Positions 9,153 to 17,521 of a stretch of DNA of 64,000 nt are shown here, piece by piece. Source of the stretch: an uncultured Prevotella sp. (GTDB lineage Bacteria > Bacteroidota > Bacteroidia > Bacteroidales > Bacteroidaceae); NCBI GenBank assembly GCA_946188165.1, contig CAMHTW010000011.1:1-64000 (forward strand). The letters are read 5' to 3'. Both the position numbers and the translations under genes were made by a program. The notes under the pieces are model-generated. The model worked only from the letters and a program-made list of their open reading frames with translations, ran no database searches and had not been told where the DNA came from. Numbering within the stretch: the stretch's first letter is position 1; each line of letters begins with the position of its first letter.

Positions 9153-11222
9153 ATGAAGAATTGGCTGTTGGCTATTGGCTGTTGGCTGTTGGCATTGCTC
9201 CTAACGGGATGCGGTGCTGAACAAGCTATGAAGAAAGGGGATAAATTCTATGCCCTTGGCGAATATTATGATGCTGCTGCACAGTACAAAAAGGCCTATT
9301 CGCAGACACCTGCCAAAGAACGGGCACTGAGAGGACAACGGGCACTGAAAATGGCTGAGAGCTATCGTAAGATTAACTACACCCAAAAGGCCATTGCCGC
9401 CTACAACAATGCTGTACGCTATAAGCAGACCGACTCGTTGACACATCTGCATCTGGCTGAGCAGTTGATGAAGAACGGCCAATATAAGGAAGCTGCCAAG
9501 AACTATCAGACGGCCATTGACAGTTTAGGGTTAACCATCAAGCGTTTAGAAAAGATGAAGAATCCTAAACTCGCCCCTATTCAAGATGCTATCTCACAGG
9601 CCCGAACAGGTCTGCGCTCAGCACAGAAGGCACCAACATGGAAGGAGGAGGGTTCGCATTATACCGTGAAGCGCGAGAATTTCTTTAACTCGCGACGTTC
9701 GGAATATTCACCGATGTTGGTTGGCGAGGAGAGCAATCAGCTGTTTTTCACCTCGACACGTAATCAGGCCAAGGGCGATGAGTTGAGTGGTATCACAGGT
9801 ACGAAGAATGCCGACATCTTTGTCTCCATCAAAGACGACAAGGGTAAATGGCAACGTCCCGAGGTCATAGACTCAGAGCTGAACAGTGATGGTGAAGAAG
9901 GTGCCTGCTCATTCACACCAGACGGACGAACCATGTACCTGACGCAGTGTAAGACAGACGGCCAGTATCCACGCTATGCCAATATCGCCACCAGCCAACG
10001 TTCGGATGCTGCATGGAGCAAAGCCACAGAACTGGTGTTGACCCGTGACACGCTGTCAGCCTATGCCCACCCTGCCGTGAGTCCTGATGGCGAGTGGCTC
10101 TACTTCACAAGTAACATGCCTGGTGGCAAAGGCGGCTACGACATCTGGCGCGTACGACTGACGAGTAGTGGTTTGGGTGGTGTAGAGAACGTTGGTGCCC
10201 CCATCAACACAGCTGGCGACGAGATGTTTCCCACGTTCCGTCCTAATGGCGACCTCTACTTTTCGAGTAATGGACATGAGGGTATGGGTGGTTTGGACAT
10301 CTATATCGCCAAGCCCATCGAGACCCATGACAATATCTCGAAAAACTCACAGCTCTATATCATTGAACACCCAGGATATCCTTTGAATTCACAAGGTGAT
10401 GACTTCGGCATGACCTTTGAAGGGATGAGCAACAAAGGTTTCTTCTCGTCGAATCGTGGTGATGGCAAGGGTTGGGACCATATCTTCTCGTTTGAGAAGC
10501 CCGAAATCATACAAACTGTCAAGGGCTGGGTCTATGAGGCAGAAGGTTACGAGTTGCCACAGGCACAAGTGTACTTGATTGGCAACGATGGTACAAATCT
10601 GAAGCTCAGCGTGAAGGGTGACGGATCGTTTGTGCAGGAAATCAAGCCAGACGTAGATTATGTGCTGTTGGGAACTTGCAAAGGATTCCTAAACCATCAG
10701 GAGCAATTGCGTGTCGATTCAGTGGACGAATCGATGGAATATGTGTTACAGTTCCCGTTGGCCTCTATCACAGCCCCTGTGATGATTGACAACATCTTCT
10801 ACGACTTCGACAAAGCCACCCTGCGCCCCGAATCTACCGAGTCATTGGACAAACTGGTGGCGCTATTGAAGGAGAATCCCAACGTGGCTATAGAACTCAG
10901 TGCCCACTGTGACTACAAGGGACCTGCTGAATACAACAAACTGCTGAGTCAGCGACGTGCTGAAACCGTTGTTCAGTATTTGGTGGAGCACGGCATCGAG
11001 GCTGATCGTCTGACCCCTATGGGCTATGGCAAGGAGAAGCCTAAGACTATTCGTAAGAAGTTGACAGAGAAATACCCATTCTTGAAAGAAAATGACGTCT
11101 TGACGGAAGAATTCATCAAGACGCTGGAGAATGAGGAACAGCAGGAGCAATGCAACCAGCTGAACCGTCGTACAGAATTTATTGTGCTGAGAACTACTTA
11201 CGGGCTAACTCAGAAGAAATAA
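9153..11222 (+). CDS. PorE-like lipoprotein: TPR, WD40-type propeller, CRD and OmpA domains
   Basis: Lipoprotein signal MKNWLLAIGCWLLALLLTGC with lipobox Cys 20. Then TPR-like helices (about 25-150), PD40 beta-propeller blades (about 170-460: FFTSTRNQAKG, LYFTSNMPGGKGGYDIW, LYFSSNGHEGMGGLDIY), a carboxypeptidase-regulatory-like domain (about 465-535) and a C-terminal OmpA domain (DNIFYDFDKATLRPES, then the YNKLLSQRRAE helix) binding peptidoglycan. This order matches PorE of P. gingivalis, a type IX secretion accessory protein. The role here is inferred from architecture. The signal-peptide core is encoded by 7-nt repeats. The end overlaps the convergent DUF5056 gene by 29 bases. Confidence 0.85.
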   Translation: MKNWLLAIGCWLLALLLTGCGAEQAMKKGDKFYALGEYYDAAAQYKKAYSQTPAKERALRGQRALKMAESYRKINYTQKAIAAYNNAVRYKQTDSLTHLHLAEQLMKNGQYKEAAKNYQTAIDSLGLTIKRLEKMKNPKLAPIQDAISQARTGLRSAQKAPTWKEEGSHYTVKRENFFNSRRSEYSPMLVGEESNQLFFTSTRNQAKGDELSGITGTKNADIFVSIKDDKGKWQRPEVIDSELNSDGEEGACSFTPDGRTMYLTQCKTDGQYPRYANIATSQRSDAAWSKATELVLTRDTLSAYAHPAVSPDGEWLYFTSNMPGGKGGYDIWRVRLTSSGLGGVENVGAPINTAGDEMFPTFRPNGDLYFSSNGHEGMGGLDIYIAKPIETHDNISKNSQLYIIEHPGYPLNSQGDDFGMTFEGMSNKGFFSSNRGDGKGWDHIFSFEKPEIIQTVKGWVYEAEGYELPQAQVYLIGNDGTNLKLSVKGDGSFVQEIKPDVDYVLLGTCKGFLNHQEQLRVDSVDESMEYVLQFPLASITAPVMIDNIFYDFDKATLRPESTESLDKLVALLKENPNVAIELSAHCDYKGPAEYNKLLSQRRAETVVQYLVEHGIEADRLTPMGYGKEKPKTIRKKLTEKYPFLKENDVLTEEFIKTLENEEQQEQCNQLNRRTEFIVLRTTYGLTQKK
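9161..9195. repeat. 7-nt tandem array encoding a signal peptide
   Basis: TTGGCTG, TTGGCTA, TTGGCTG, TTGGCTG, TTGGCAT: five heptamers just after the start codon, read as WLLAIGCWLLAL, the hydrophobic core of the PorE-like lipoprotein's signal. Confidence 0.85.
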
Positions 11223-11553
11223 CCTCACCAGTACCCACAAACAAGAGTCCGAAGACCACTGAGAACAGCATCATCAGATTGATGCTGAACGACTGTGTAG
11301 CCATGGTGCGCACCATCACCTCGAACTGCACAACCAGCAATTCCCAACCATGGAATACCACAAACAGTACTGCGAAGACGGAGACACAGAAAATGGTCCA
11401 CAACTTTGAGAACCTGCTCAGCCAAGCACGCTGAGAGGCGACGGGCAGACTCTGCATCACACGTTCCGTGAAGCCGTTGTCTTCTATTTGCTGATTGGCT
11501 GCCTCGCTGAAAAACTGCTGAAGCAAAAGCTCGTTATCATTTATCATATCCAT
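11194..11553 (-). CDS. DUF5056-type small membrane protein, possible anti-sigma factor
   Basis: 119 residues. A soluble N-terminal part (NDNELLLQQFF, NGFTERVMQSLP) is followed by two membrane helices (LWTIFCVSVFAVLFVVF near 50-66 and LMMLFSVVFGLLFVGTG near 92-108). It fits the Bacteroidales DUF5056 family. It overlaps the 3' end of the ECF sigma gene by 17 bases, the usual position and shape for a membrane anti-sigma partner; that role is inferred, not shown. Its own 3' end overlaps the convergent PorE-like gene by 29 bases. Confidence 0.65.
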   Translation of the reverse strand: MDMINDNELLLQQFFSEAANQQIEDNGFTERVMQSLPVASQRAWLSRFSKLWTIFCVSVFAVLFVVFHGWELLVVQFEVMVRTMATQSFSINLMMLFSVVFGLLFVGTGEVISSELARK

Positions 11554-12064
11554 TCTGTCTTAAATACGTTGCTAATTTCTCCTTGCCTCTTGACAGGTGC
11601 GACTTCACCGTGCCATCCTTAATACCTGTTATCTTGGCGATGCCTGCAATATCGTAACCATCGATGAGTTGCAGGGTGATACAGGTACGTTCGTCAGGCT
11701 TCAGGAGTGCCAAAGCTGCGTAGAGGTCCATCTTTAACGACGAATTATCGCTGCTTCCTCCTCGCTGAGGGACTACATCGACATCCTCCGTCTGATGATT
11801 ACTACGCGTATAATCATAGAACACGTTATAGGCAATACGCATCAGCCACGTCTGAAACGACGCCAAGCCCTTGAAAGAGCGGATGTTGGTGTATGCCTTG
11901 ACAAACGTGTCTTGTGCCAAGTCGTCACTCAACTGACTATCTCCCAGCGTCTGGCTCAGAAAGAATCTGCGCACAGGTGACTGGTATCGGCGTACGAGCT
12001 CGTCGAAAGCCCGTTTATTGCCGAATACCGCCACCTGCGCTACGAGAGAGATATCTGTTGTCAT
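11537..12064 (-). CDS. ECF-type RNA polymerase sigma factor
   Basis: 175 residues with sigma region 2 (AFDELVRRYQSPVRRFF, then DDLAQDTFVKAYTNI and FQTWLMRIAYNVFYDY) and region 4 (ALLKPDERTCITLQLIDGYD, then ITGIKDGTVKSHLSRG, a helix-turn-helix). It directs RNA polymerase to a special promoter set. The operon order GIN protein, DUF6249, PspC, sigma, DUF5056 points to envelope or membrane stress (inference). A 54-nt gap to PspC holds an 8-nt degenerate array and could carry a promoter. Confidence 0.92.
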   Translation of the reverse strand: MTTDISLVAQVAVFGNKRAFDELVRRYQSPVRRFFLSQTLGDSQLSDDLAQDTFVKAYTNIRSFKGLASFQTWLMRIAYNVFYDYTRSNHQTEDVDVVPQRGGSSDNSSLKMDLYAALALLKPDERTCITLQLIDGYDIAGIAKITGIKDGTVKSHLSRGKEKLATYLRQNGYDK

Positions 12065-12070
12065 TGAGTT

Positions 12071-12118
12071 ATTTCGATATTTCGTTATGCCGATATGTCG
12101 AATTTTCGACTTGACGAA
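12071..12118. repeat. Degenerate 8-nt array between PspC and sigma genes
   Basis: Six octamers fill the spacer: ATTTCGAT, ATTTCGTT, ATGCCGAT, ATGTCGAA, TTTTCGAC, TTGACGAA. The shared core is TCGA or CGA. Confidence 0.7.
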
Positions 12119-12310
12119 CTAGAGTTGAGTCTTAGCGGGAATGATAATCCACGCCACGATGTAGAAGGGAATACCAGCGAAGGCCGTAAACAGCGTCAAA
12201 GCTGCATAACCCAAGCGAACAGCCACTGGATCGAAATCCATATACTCTGCGAATCCTGCACAAACGCCGCCAAATACGCGGTCGTTGCTACGTTGTAATT
12301 TCTTAGTCAT
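12119..12310 (-). CDS. PspC-domain membrane protein
   Basis: 63 residues covering one PspC domain: KKLQRSNDRVFGGVCAGFAEYM, then the motif DPVAVRLGYA and a hydrophobic helix (FAGIPFYIVAWIIIPA). PspC proteins belong to phage-shock-type envelope stress systems; stand-alone short copies are common in Bacteroidetes. Overlaps the end of the upstream DUF6249 gene by 8 bases, so translation is probably coupled. Confidence 0.88.
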   Translation of the reverse strand: MTKKLQRSNDRVFGGVCAGFAEYMDFDPVAVRLGYAALTLFTAFAGIPFYIVAWIIIPAKTQL

Positions 12311-13010
12311 AATTATTCTGTGTTAAATTGTTATCTCTATCACATTTCTTCTGTGCCGTCTTCGAGGCGAACACTTTACCAAGTCCGATGCAGAACACCA
12401 AGGCACCAATGCCAAAGCCAACCTGACCTGCCGCATATCCCAGGAAAATCATCAGACCGACACCTACGAAACACTGGCGCATACCCTTCTGATACTCTTC
12501 GTCGGCATCTGCAGACCTCTCGTTCAGCAACTGGTCAGGAATGGGCTGTCCCTGCTGCATGGCCATCTGTGCCAGACGCATCTTCTCCTTGCGGTTCTTG
12601 TTGATGAAGTAGAACAGCGCAATGATGATGAATACGGGAGCCAAGACAAAGAGGATGAACAGGACGCACAGCACGAAGAACATACCTGCGATATCTTTGC
12701 CTCTCATGTCGCTAAAGGCATTGTGAATGATGCTACCAAAGTCGTCATCGTCCATCTCGTAGGTTGTCGTATTCGAACTCCAGGGGGACGTTGAGGTGGT
12801 AACGCTCACTTTCGTCTTATGCTTCACCGTCGTATCAGCACTTGTGGTGTCAGAGAACGCCTCGATAGCGTCATTTTTAGTTGTGTCCACCTGCTCTTTA
12901 CGTGGCGTATGACGATGCTTCTGTCCTGCTGCCTGCATACCCATATTGAGCGTGAGCAGCAATACCATTGTAAATAATACCTTCTTCATAGTTGTTTTGT
13001 TATTTATCAT
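12303..13010 (-). CDS. DUF6249-like membrane protein with signal peptide
   Basis: About 235 residues from ATG 13010, which overlaps the stop of the preceding GIN gene as ATGA; an alternative ATG at 12989 (MKKVLFTMVLLLTLNMGMQA) gives a cleaner signal peptide. A low-complexity Thr/Ser region follows, then a helix (IAGMFFVLCVLFILFVLAPVFIIIALFYFI) and cytoplasmic basic KNRKEKMR, and another helical pair near the C terminus (GVGLMIFLGYAAGQVGFGIGALV). Function unknown; operon partners suggest envelope maintenance. Confidence 0.7.
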   Translation of the reverse strand: MINNKTTMKKVLFTMVLLLTLNMGMQAAGQKHRHTPRKEQVDTTKNDAIEAFSDTTSADTTVKHKTKVSVTTSTSPWSSNTTTYEMDDDDFGSIIHNAFSDMRGKDIAGMFFVLCVLFILFVLAPVFIIIALFYFINKNRKEKMRLAQMAMQQGQPIPDQLLNERSADADEEYQKGMRQCFVGVGLMIFLGYAAGQVGFGIGALVFCIGLGKVFASKTAQKKCDRDNNLTQNNYD

Positions 13011-13744
13011 TTTACATTAATCACAGTTCTCTCTTTATTGACCCGCAAGTCGTCAGTATGCATATCACCAGAACCACGCACATTCGACTTGTAGTTCTGA
13101 ATGCTGCCCGTCAGCGTGATATCGCCAGAGCCTGTCAGATGTGATTCAACGGCACCACTATCATCGAAGTGAACCTTGACATCACCTGAGCCTACCAACT
13201 CTACTGTAGAGCGTAACGTCTTCACGTTCTTGAGTTCCACATCTCCTGAACCTACCAGCGAGACATTGACCTGATCGCAGATGATGTCGTCGAACTGGAT
13301 GTCGCCAGAGCCTTTCAGAGAGATATCCAAATTGTCTGTATCCAACAGATTGACACAGTCAAAATCACCAGAGCCTTTCAACTCGATGCCGATGAAATCG
13401 GGAGAGCTGACATATACCGTCACGTCATCACTATTCGTCACACCGATATTGAGGAACTTGTTGCTACCCTTCATATTAACCACCAGTTTGTTGCCTTCCA
13501 CACGGGTTTGCACATCCTTGATGACTTCTACGGGAGCCTTTACCAATACAGAGAACGAATCTGCCTGAGTGTACTTCACGTCTAACGAGCCCAGCAGTTC
13601 GATGCGCTCAAAGCCCGTTAGCGAACGAGACTCCTCTGCCAATGCCTCCGTTTTTGAATAATTAACTCTCAACCCGTGACATGAACAAGACGTCAGCATG
13701 CCAAGTGCCGCAAGAGCCACAACTGATAAAATCACCTTTTTCAT
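13007..13744 (-). CDS. GIN-domain (DUF2807) surface lipoprotein
   Basis: 245 residues. Signal with lipobox (LGMLTSC, Cys about 20), then a right-handed beta-helix-like repeat region of the putative auto-transporter adhesin head GIN family: FERIELLGSLDVKYTQ, VKAPVEV, and repeated LKGSGD / LVGSGDV / LTGSGDI turns. Likely on the cell surface or periplasmic side. First gene of the operon with DUF6249, PspC, sigma and DUF5056; probably a product or target of the stress circuit (inference). Confidence 0.85.
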   Translation of the reverse strand: MKKVILSVVALAALGMLTSCSCHGLRVNYSKTEALAEESRSLTGFERIELLGSLDVKYTQADSFSVLVKAPVEVIKDVQTRVEGNKLVVNMKGSNKFLNIGVTNSDDVTVYVSSPDFIGIELKGSGDFDCVNLLDTDNLDISLKGSGDIQFDDIICDQVNVSLVGSGDVELKNVKTLRSTVELVGSGDVKVHFDDSGAVESHLTGSGDITLTGSIQNYKSNVRGSGDMHTDDLRVNKERTVINVK

Positions 13745-13797
13745 ACTTTCGTTTTTTAATTCTTTTGTCTGTTAGACGTTATAATTTCCAAATTAGT

Positions 13798-13831
13798 TGC
13801 AAAGGTACACATTTTTTTTCGTACCTTTGCA
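13798..13831. promoter_or_regulatory. Back-to-back promoters for the GIN/sigma operon and the methyltransferase
   Basis: Inverted repeat TGCAAAGGTAC (13798-13808) and GTACCTTTGCA (13821-13831). Left arm holds the leftward -7 box (13807-13800), right arm TACCTTTG (13822-13829) for the gene at 13837. Confidence 0.75.
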
Positions 13832-13836
13832 TCGGA

Positions 13837-15093
13837 ATGAATAATTTGCCAGTCGAATTCACAGAAAAAACACGCCAGCTGATGGGCGATGAACGCTTCG
13901 AGCGATACCTGAAGTCGTTTGAAGAGGACACTCCTGTCAGCATTCGGCTGAACCCAAAGAAGATGTCTGAAACTGGTGGGCAGAGGTTTGAGGTCATTGA
14001 CGGTGAGCCAGTGGCTTGGTGCCGCGAGGGCTATTACCTGAAGCAGCGTCCAAATTTCACCTACGACCCATTATTACATGCTGGTTGCTACTACGTGCAG
14101 GAAGCGGCATCTATGTTTCTTGACGAGGTGTTAAGACAAATGCATAACGCATACGTCAGCCATCAGCCATTAGCCATCAGACCTCTTACTGCCCTCGACC
14201 TCTGTGCTGCTCCTGGTGGCAAGTCCACCCTACTCCGCTCAGCCCTACCAGCGGATTGTGTGCTCTACTCCAACGAGCCCATCCGCAATCGTGCCAGCAT
14301 CCTCCTGGAGAATGTAACGAAGTGGGGCTACGAGAATCACATCGTCACCAACTGTTATCCGCGCGACTATCGCGCGGCGAAGATGAAGTTCGACCTCATT
14401 CTGTGTGATGTGCCCTGTTCAGGCGAAGGCATGTTCCGCAAGGACGAAGCCACCATCCGCGAGTGGAGTCCCCAGAACGTGGAGAAGTGCTGGCAGTTGC
14501 AACGAGACATCGTGAGCGATGCCTGGGCCTGCCTGAACGAAGGGGGATTCCTCATATATAGCACATGCACGTTTAATACGAAGGAAAACGAAGAGAACAT
14601 CCGTTGGATACTGGAGGAGTTTGATGATGCGAAAGTGATGCCTGTCGACATCAAACCAGAATGGAACATCACAGGTTCCCTGCTTGACGGCTTCGATGAA
14701 CCCGTCTATCGTTTCATTCCTGGTATCTCGCGTGGCGAAGGTCTCTTCGTTTGCGTGCTCCGCAAAAACGGGGCTCTTGCTCATCCTCAACGAGATTACG
14801 GCTCGTCGCCAACGAGATTACGGCTCGTTGCCAACGAGATTACGGCTCGTCATGACAAGGCAGTAACGGGCATTGACCTTTCCTACCAAGAAGCCATGAA
14901 GTTCCTGCGGGGTGAGACATTGACATTCTCCCCCAATACTCCACGAGGCATCGTAGAAGTCTTCTTCAAAGGTCACCCCTTAGGCACCATGAAGAATATC
15001 GGGACACGGGCTAACAACCTGTACCCCAAGGAATGGAGAATCAAGACAACACATATACCCACAGAATACGAAGCAATATTACAAGAGATATGA
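13837..15093 (+). CDS. RsmB/NOP2/RsmF-type rRNA (cytosine-5) methyltransferase
   Basis: 418 residues from ATG 13837; an upstream in-frame ATG is rejected since it precedes the promoter. SAM-dependent m5C methyltransferase of the NOL1/NOP2/sun family: SAM motif [23 protein letters not shown] with the catalytic-fold Cys, and the YSTCTFN motif with the nucleophile Cys. A C-terminal RNA-binding domain follows ([32 protein letters not shown]). The closest known relative by layout is RsmF (16S rRNA). Between the two parts, residues about 316-338 come from three 22-nt repeats. The stop overlaps thyA as ATGA. Confidence 0.88.
   Translation: MNNLPVEFTEKTRQLMGDERFERYLKSFEEDTPVSIRLNPKKMSETGGQRFEVIDGEPVAWCREGYYLKQRPNFTYDPLLHAGCYYVQEAASMFLDEVLRQMHNAYVSHQPLAIRPLTALDLCAAPGGKSTLLRSALPADCVLYSNEPIRNRASILLENVTKWGYENHIVTNCYPRDYRAAKMKFDLILCDVPCSGEGMFRKDEATIREWSPQNVEKCWQLQRDIVSDAWACLNEGGFLIYSTCTFNTKENEENIRWILEEFDDAKVMPVDIKPEWNITGSLLDGFDEPVYRFIPGISRGEGLFVCVLRKNGALAHPQRDYGSSPTRLRLVANEITARHDKAVTGIDLSYQEAMKFLRGETLTFSPNTPRGIVEVFFKGHPLGTMKNIGTRANNLYPKEWRIKTTHIPTEYEAILQEI
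14785..14850. repeat. 22-nt palindromic tandem repeat read in three frames inside the methyltransferase
   Basis: Units AACGAGATTACGGCTCGT begin at 14789, 14811 and 14833, separated by 4-nt spacers. Each can form AACGAG/CTCGTT. As 22 is not a multiple of 3, the three copies are translated in three frames ([20 protein letters not shown]) and only three copies keep the downstream frame. Confidence 0.9.
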
Positions 15094-15884
15094 AACAATA
15101 CTTAGACATTCTGAACCGCATCCTTACGGAAGGAACGGAAAAGGGCGACCGTACAGGCACGGGCACCATCAGCATTTTTGGTACACAGAGCCGTTATCGT
15201 CTGGAAGACGGTTTCCCGCTTTTGACGACGAAGAAGCTGCACCTGAAGTCTATCATCTACGAACTGCTGTGGTTTCTGAATGGCGACACGAACGTGAAGT
15301 ACCTGCAAGAACATGGTGTACGCATCTGGAATGAGTGGGCCGACGAGAACGGAGAACTGGGTCCCGTCTATGGACACCAATGGCGTTCGTGGCCCGACTA
15401 CAACGGAGGTGTGATAGACCAGATACAGTACGTAGTGGACCAGTTGAAGACCAATCCCAACTCACGTCGTATGATTGTCTCTGCGTGGAACGTCGCTGAG
15501 GTCAACAAGATGGCCCTGCCCCCATGTCACACCATCTTCCAGTTCTATGTGGCTGGTGACCGTCTATCGCTGCAACTCTACCAGCGCTCAGCAGATACCT
15601 TCTTAGGCGTACCCTTCAACATTGCCTCGTATGCATTGCTGCTACAGATGATGGCACAGGTCACAGGTTTCAAACCAGGCGACTTCATCCATACCACGGG
15701 CGATACGCACCTCTATCTGAACCATATTGAGCAAGCCAAACTCCAGCTAAGCCGTGAACCTCGCCCATTGCCCACTATGAAGATTAATCCTGACGTCAAG
15801 AGCATCTTCGACTTCCATTATGAGGATTTCGAACTCGTTGGTTACGACCCACATCCACATATTAAGGCAGAAGTTAGTGTATAG
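15090..15884 (+). CDS. thyA: Thymidylate synthase
   Basis: Makes dTMP from dUMP with methylene-tetrahydrofolate. 264 residues, the same as the E. coli enzyme. Visible: [22 protein letters not shown], catalytic Cys in [36 protein letters not shown] 15090 overlaps the methyltransferase stop; a longer frame from 15033 would be the wrong start. folA follows after 16 nt and regenerates the folate used here. Confidence 0.97.
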   Translation: MKQYLDILNRILTEGTEKGDRTGTGTISIFGTQSRYRLEDGFPLLTTKKLHLKSIIYELLWFLNGDTNVKYLQEHGVRIWNEWADENGELGPVYGHQWRSWPDYNGGVIDQIQYVVDQLKTNPNSRRMIVSAWNVAEVNKMALPPCHTIFQFYVAGDRLSLQLYQRSADTFLGVPFNIASYALLLQMMAQVTGFKPGDFIHTTGDTHLYLNHIEQAKLQLSREPRPLPTMKINPDVKSIFDFHYEDFELVGYDPHPHIKAEVSV

Positions 15885-15900
15885 TTTATAGTTAATAGTT
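15880..15900. repeat. 7-nt array across the thyA stop and up to folA
   Basis: TATAGTT, TATAGTT, AATAGTT directly followed by the folA ATG. The thyA stop (15882-15884) is in the first unit. Confidence 0.75.
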
Positions 15901-16380
15901 ATGATTAGTATTATTGCAGCAGTGGCGAAGAATCGTGCCATTGGATTCGAGAATAAGCTGATATACTGGCTGCCCAACGACTTGAAACGTTTTAAGGCAT
16001 TGACAACAGGACATACCATCGTGATGGGCCGTAAGACGTTTGAGTCATTGCCCAAAGGAGCACTACCCAATCGTAGGAATGTCGTGTTGTCACGAACAAC
16101 CAAGGAATTGCCCAGTTGTGACGTCTACCCCACCCTTGAAGCAGCCTTACAAAGTTGCAAGGCTGACGAGGATGTGTATATCATTGGTGGTGCACGTGTC
16201 TATGAACAGGCCATCAGCATGGCAGACCGCCTCTGTCTGACAGAGGTTGACGACACACCTGCAGAGGCTGATGCCTTCTTCCCTGACTATAGCGACTGGC
16301 GCATTGAAAGTAAAGAAGAGCACGAGAAAGACGAGAAGCACGCCTTTAATTATGCCTTTGTGGATTATTTGAAGAGGTAG
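15901..16380 (+). CDS. folA: Dihydrofolate reductase
   Basis: Reduces dihydrofolate made by ThyA. 159 residues with ISIIAAVAKNRAIGFENKLIYWLPNDLKRFK, TIVMGRKTFESLPKGALPNRRNVVLSR and VYIIGGARVYEQA. Same operon as thyA. The last 35 bases overlap the convergent exbD gene. Confidence 0.96.
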   Translation: MISIIAAVAKNRAIGFENKLIYWLPNDLKRFKALTTGHTIVMGRKTFESLPKGALPNRRNVVLSRTTKELPSCDVYPTLEAALQSCKADEDVYIIGGARVYEQAISMADRLCLTEVDDTPAEADAFFPDYSDWRIESKEEHEKDEKHAFNYAFVDYLKR

Positions 16381-16834
16381 CCGAATAGTTGATGTTCAAG
16401 GCCCCTGCTCTGCGCAAAGCCTGCTTTACATCGTTGATGACACCCATCTCCGTATCCCTATCGGCACGGATGCTGATTGTCATGTGCTGGCGTTCATCTT
16501 CTGACATTTTTTCGCGTTCCTTCTGGATTTCGTCAGGAATCTGGGCTACCGTTACATAGCGGTCGTTCAGCTGGATACGCGTCTCGTCGCCAACCACATG
16601 ACCTTGTGCGTCTACAGGCTTACCAATAAACAGATAAACCAAACCAGCCTTGCGTCCTTTCTCCACTTCCGTTCCCTGTGGCACCTCATAGCGTACCTTA
16701 GGCGTTACTTCGCGCATGTGGGTGACTATCATAAAAAAGAAGAGCACCGTAAAAATCAAGTCGGGCAGAGCTGCCAAGTTCAAGCCTGGCACCTCACGAT
16801 TCTGCTTATGTTTAAATCTGCTCATTCTACTCAC
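16346..16834 (-). CDS. exbD: ExbD/TolR-type biopolymer transport protein (second ExbD)
   Basis: 162 residues, N-in with one membrane helix (LNLAALPDLIFTVLFFFMIV, with the proton-path Asp) and a periplasmic domain. With ExbB it powers TonB-dependent outer-membrane uptake through the proton gradient. Last gene of the exbB operon; its end overlaps folA by 35 bases on the other strand. Confidence 0.9.
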   Translation of the reverse strand: MSRMSRFKHKQNREVPGLNLAALPDLIFTVLFFFMIVTHMREVTPKVRYEVPQGTEVEKGRKAGLVYLFIGKPVDAQGHVVGDETRIQLNDRYVTVAQIPDEIQKEREKMSEDERQHMTISIRADRDTEMGVINDVKQALRRAGALNINYSATSSNNPQRHN

Positions 16835-16857
16835 CTCTCACCTCTTACCTCTATTTC
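16830..16857. repeat. 7-nt array between the two exbD genes
   Basis: CTCACCT, CTCACCT, CTTACCT, CTATTTC, spanning the stop codon of the upstream exbD (16853-16851) and the start region of the next. Confidence 0.65.
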
Positions 16858-17354
16858 ACCCCTTCAGAAATACGTTGTGGATAGCGGGCCTTGATGGCGT
16901 CGCGCTCAGCCTCAGAGCACTGAGTAAACGAATGACCGTATTGTTGGCGAGCCATTTTTTCGCGCAGTTGCCGGTAAGCCCTCACAATGGCGTTTTGCAT
17001 CTCGAAATAGGCATTATAGCTTGTCGTACGAGCTGTTTCAACGGCAATGACATGCTGATCCGTCTGATGCGAAGCGACAAACGACTCTACCTGCTGTTGT
17101 AACTCCTCGTGAGTCACCACCTTATCGTCACAATACAGCACATCGTGGTCGTCAATTCTAATCTGTAGCACGTTACTGCGGTTGATGTCACGCTGTTCCT
17201 GTTGTTGTTCGTCCATAGGTGCCAACTTGCGTCCCAGTCCCTTGTCGGTATCCATCGACGAAGTAACCAGGAAGAACACCAGCAACATGAACGATATGTC
17301 GGCAGTCGACGTAGTGTTGAGTTCGGGAACGTCCCTATGTTTCCAGCGGAACAT
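16851..17354 (-). CDS. exbD: ExbD/TolR-type biopolymer transport protein (first ExbD)
   Basis: 167 residues. Helix with conserved Asp in TTSTADISFMLLVFFLVTSS, then a periplasmic domain and a long polar C-terminal helix. Paired ExbDs next to one ExbB are usual in Bacteroidetes TonB systems. Follows the 43-residue membrane peptide after 33 nt. Confidence 0.9.
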   Translation of the reverse strand: MFRWKHRDVPELNTTSTADISFMLLVFFLVTSSMDTDKGLGRKLAPMDEQQQEQRDINRSNVLQIRIDDHDVLYCDDKVVTHEELQQQVESFVASHQTDQHVIAVETARTTSYNAYFEMQNAIVRAYRQLREKMARQQYGHSFTQCSEAERDAIKARYPQRISEGVK

Positions 17355-17365
17355 GCTTACCTTCT

Positions 17366-17397
17366 ACTTTTTAGCTTTTCAACTTTTTCACTTTTTC
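17366..17397. repeat. Degenerate 8-nt array between the membrane peptide and exbD
   Basis: ACTTTTTA, GCTTTTCA, ACTTTTTC, ACTTTTTC. It contains the stop codon of the small membrane gene (17390-17388). Confidence 0.65.
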
Positions 17398-17519
17398 AGA
17401 TTGTCCATCCAAAAAGAACGGGCTGCCGAGACTATTACAGCTATTACAGCTACGCCTAAGACAATATACATCAGCCACAGCATGATGTCAGCTAAAAGAA
17501 AATATCCTGCTTCAGCCAT
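17388..17519 (-). CDS. Small single-pass membrane protein in the exb operon (43 residues)
   Basis: Starts MAEAGYFLLADIMLWLMYIV 2 nt after the exbB stop and ends WMDNLKK. A single strong helix covers most of residues 7-32 (YIVLGVAVIAVIVSAA), followed by a short basic tail. The tight spacing, start codon and membrane profile support a real gene between exbB and exbD. I do not know a named family; it may be a small subunit or stabiliser of the ExbB-ExbD motor (inference). Confidence 0.6.
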   Translation of the reverse strand: MAEAGYFLLADIMLWLMYIVLGVAVIAVIVSAARSFWMDNLKK

Positions 17520-17521
17520 TC

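Noticed and set aside
13681..13836. N-terminal extension of the methyltransferase
   Set aside because: It covers the divergent promoter; the conserved protein begins at 13837.
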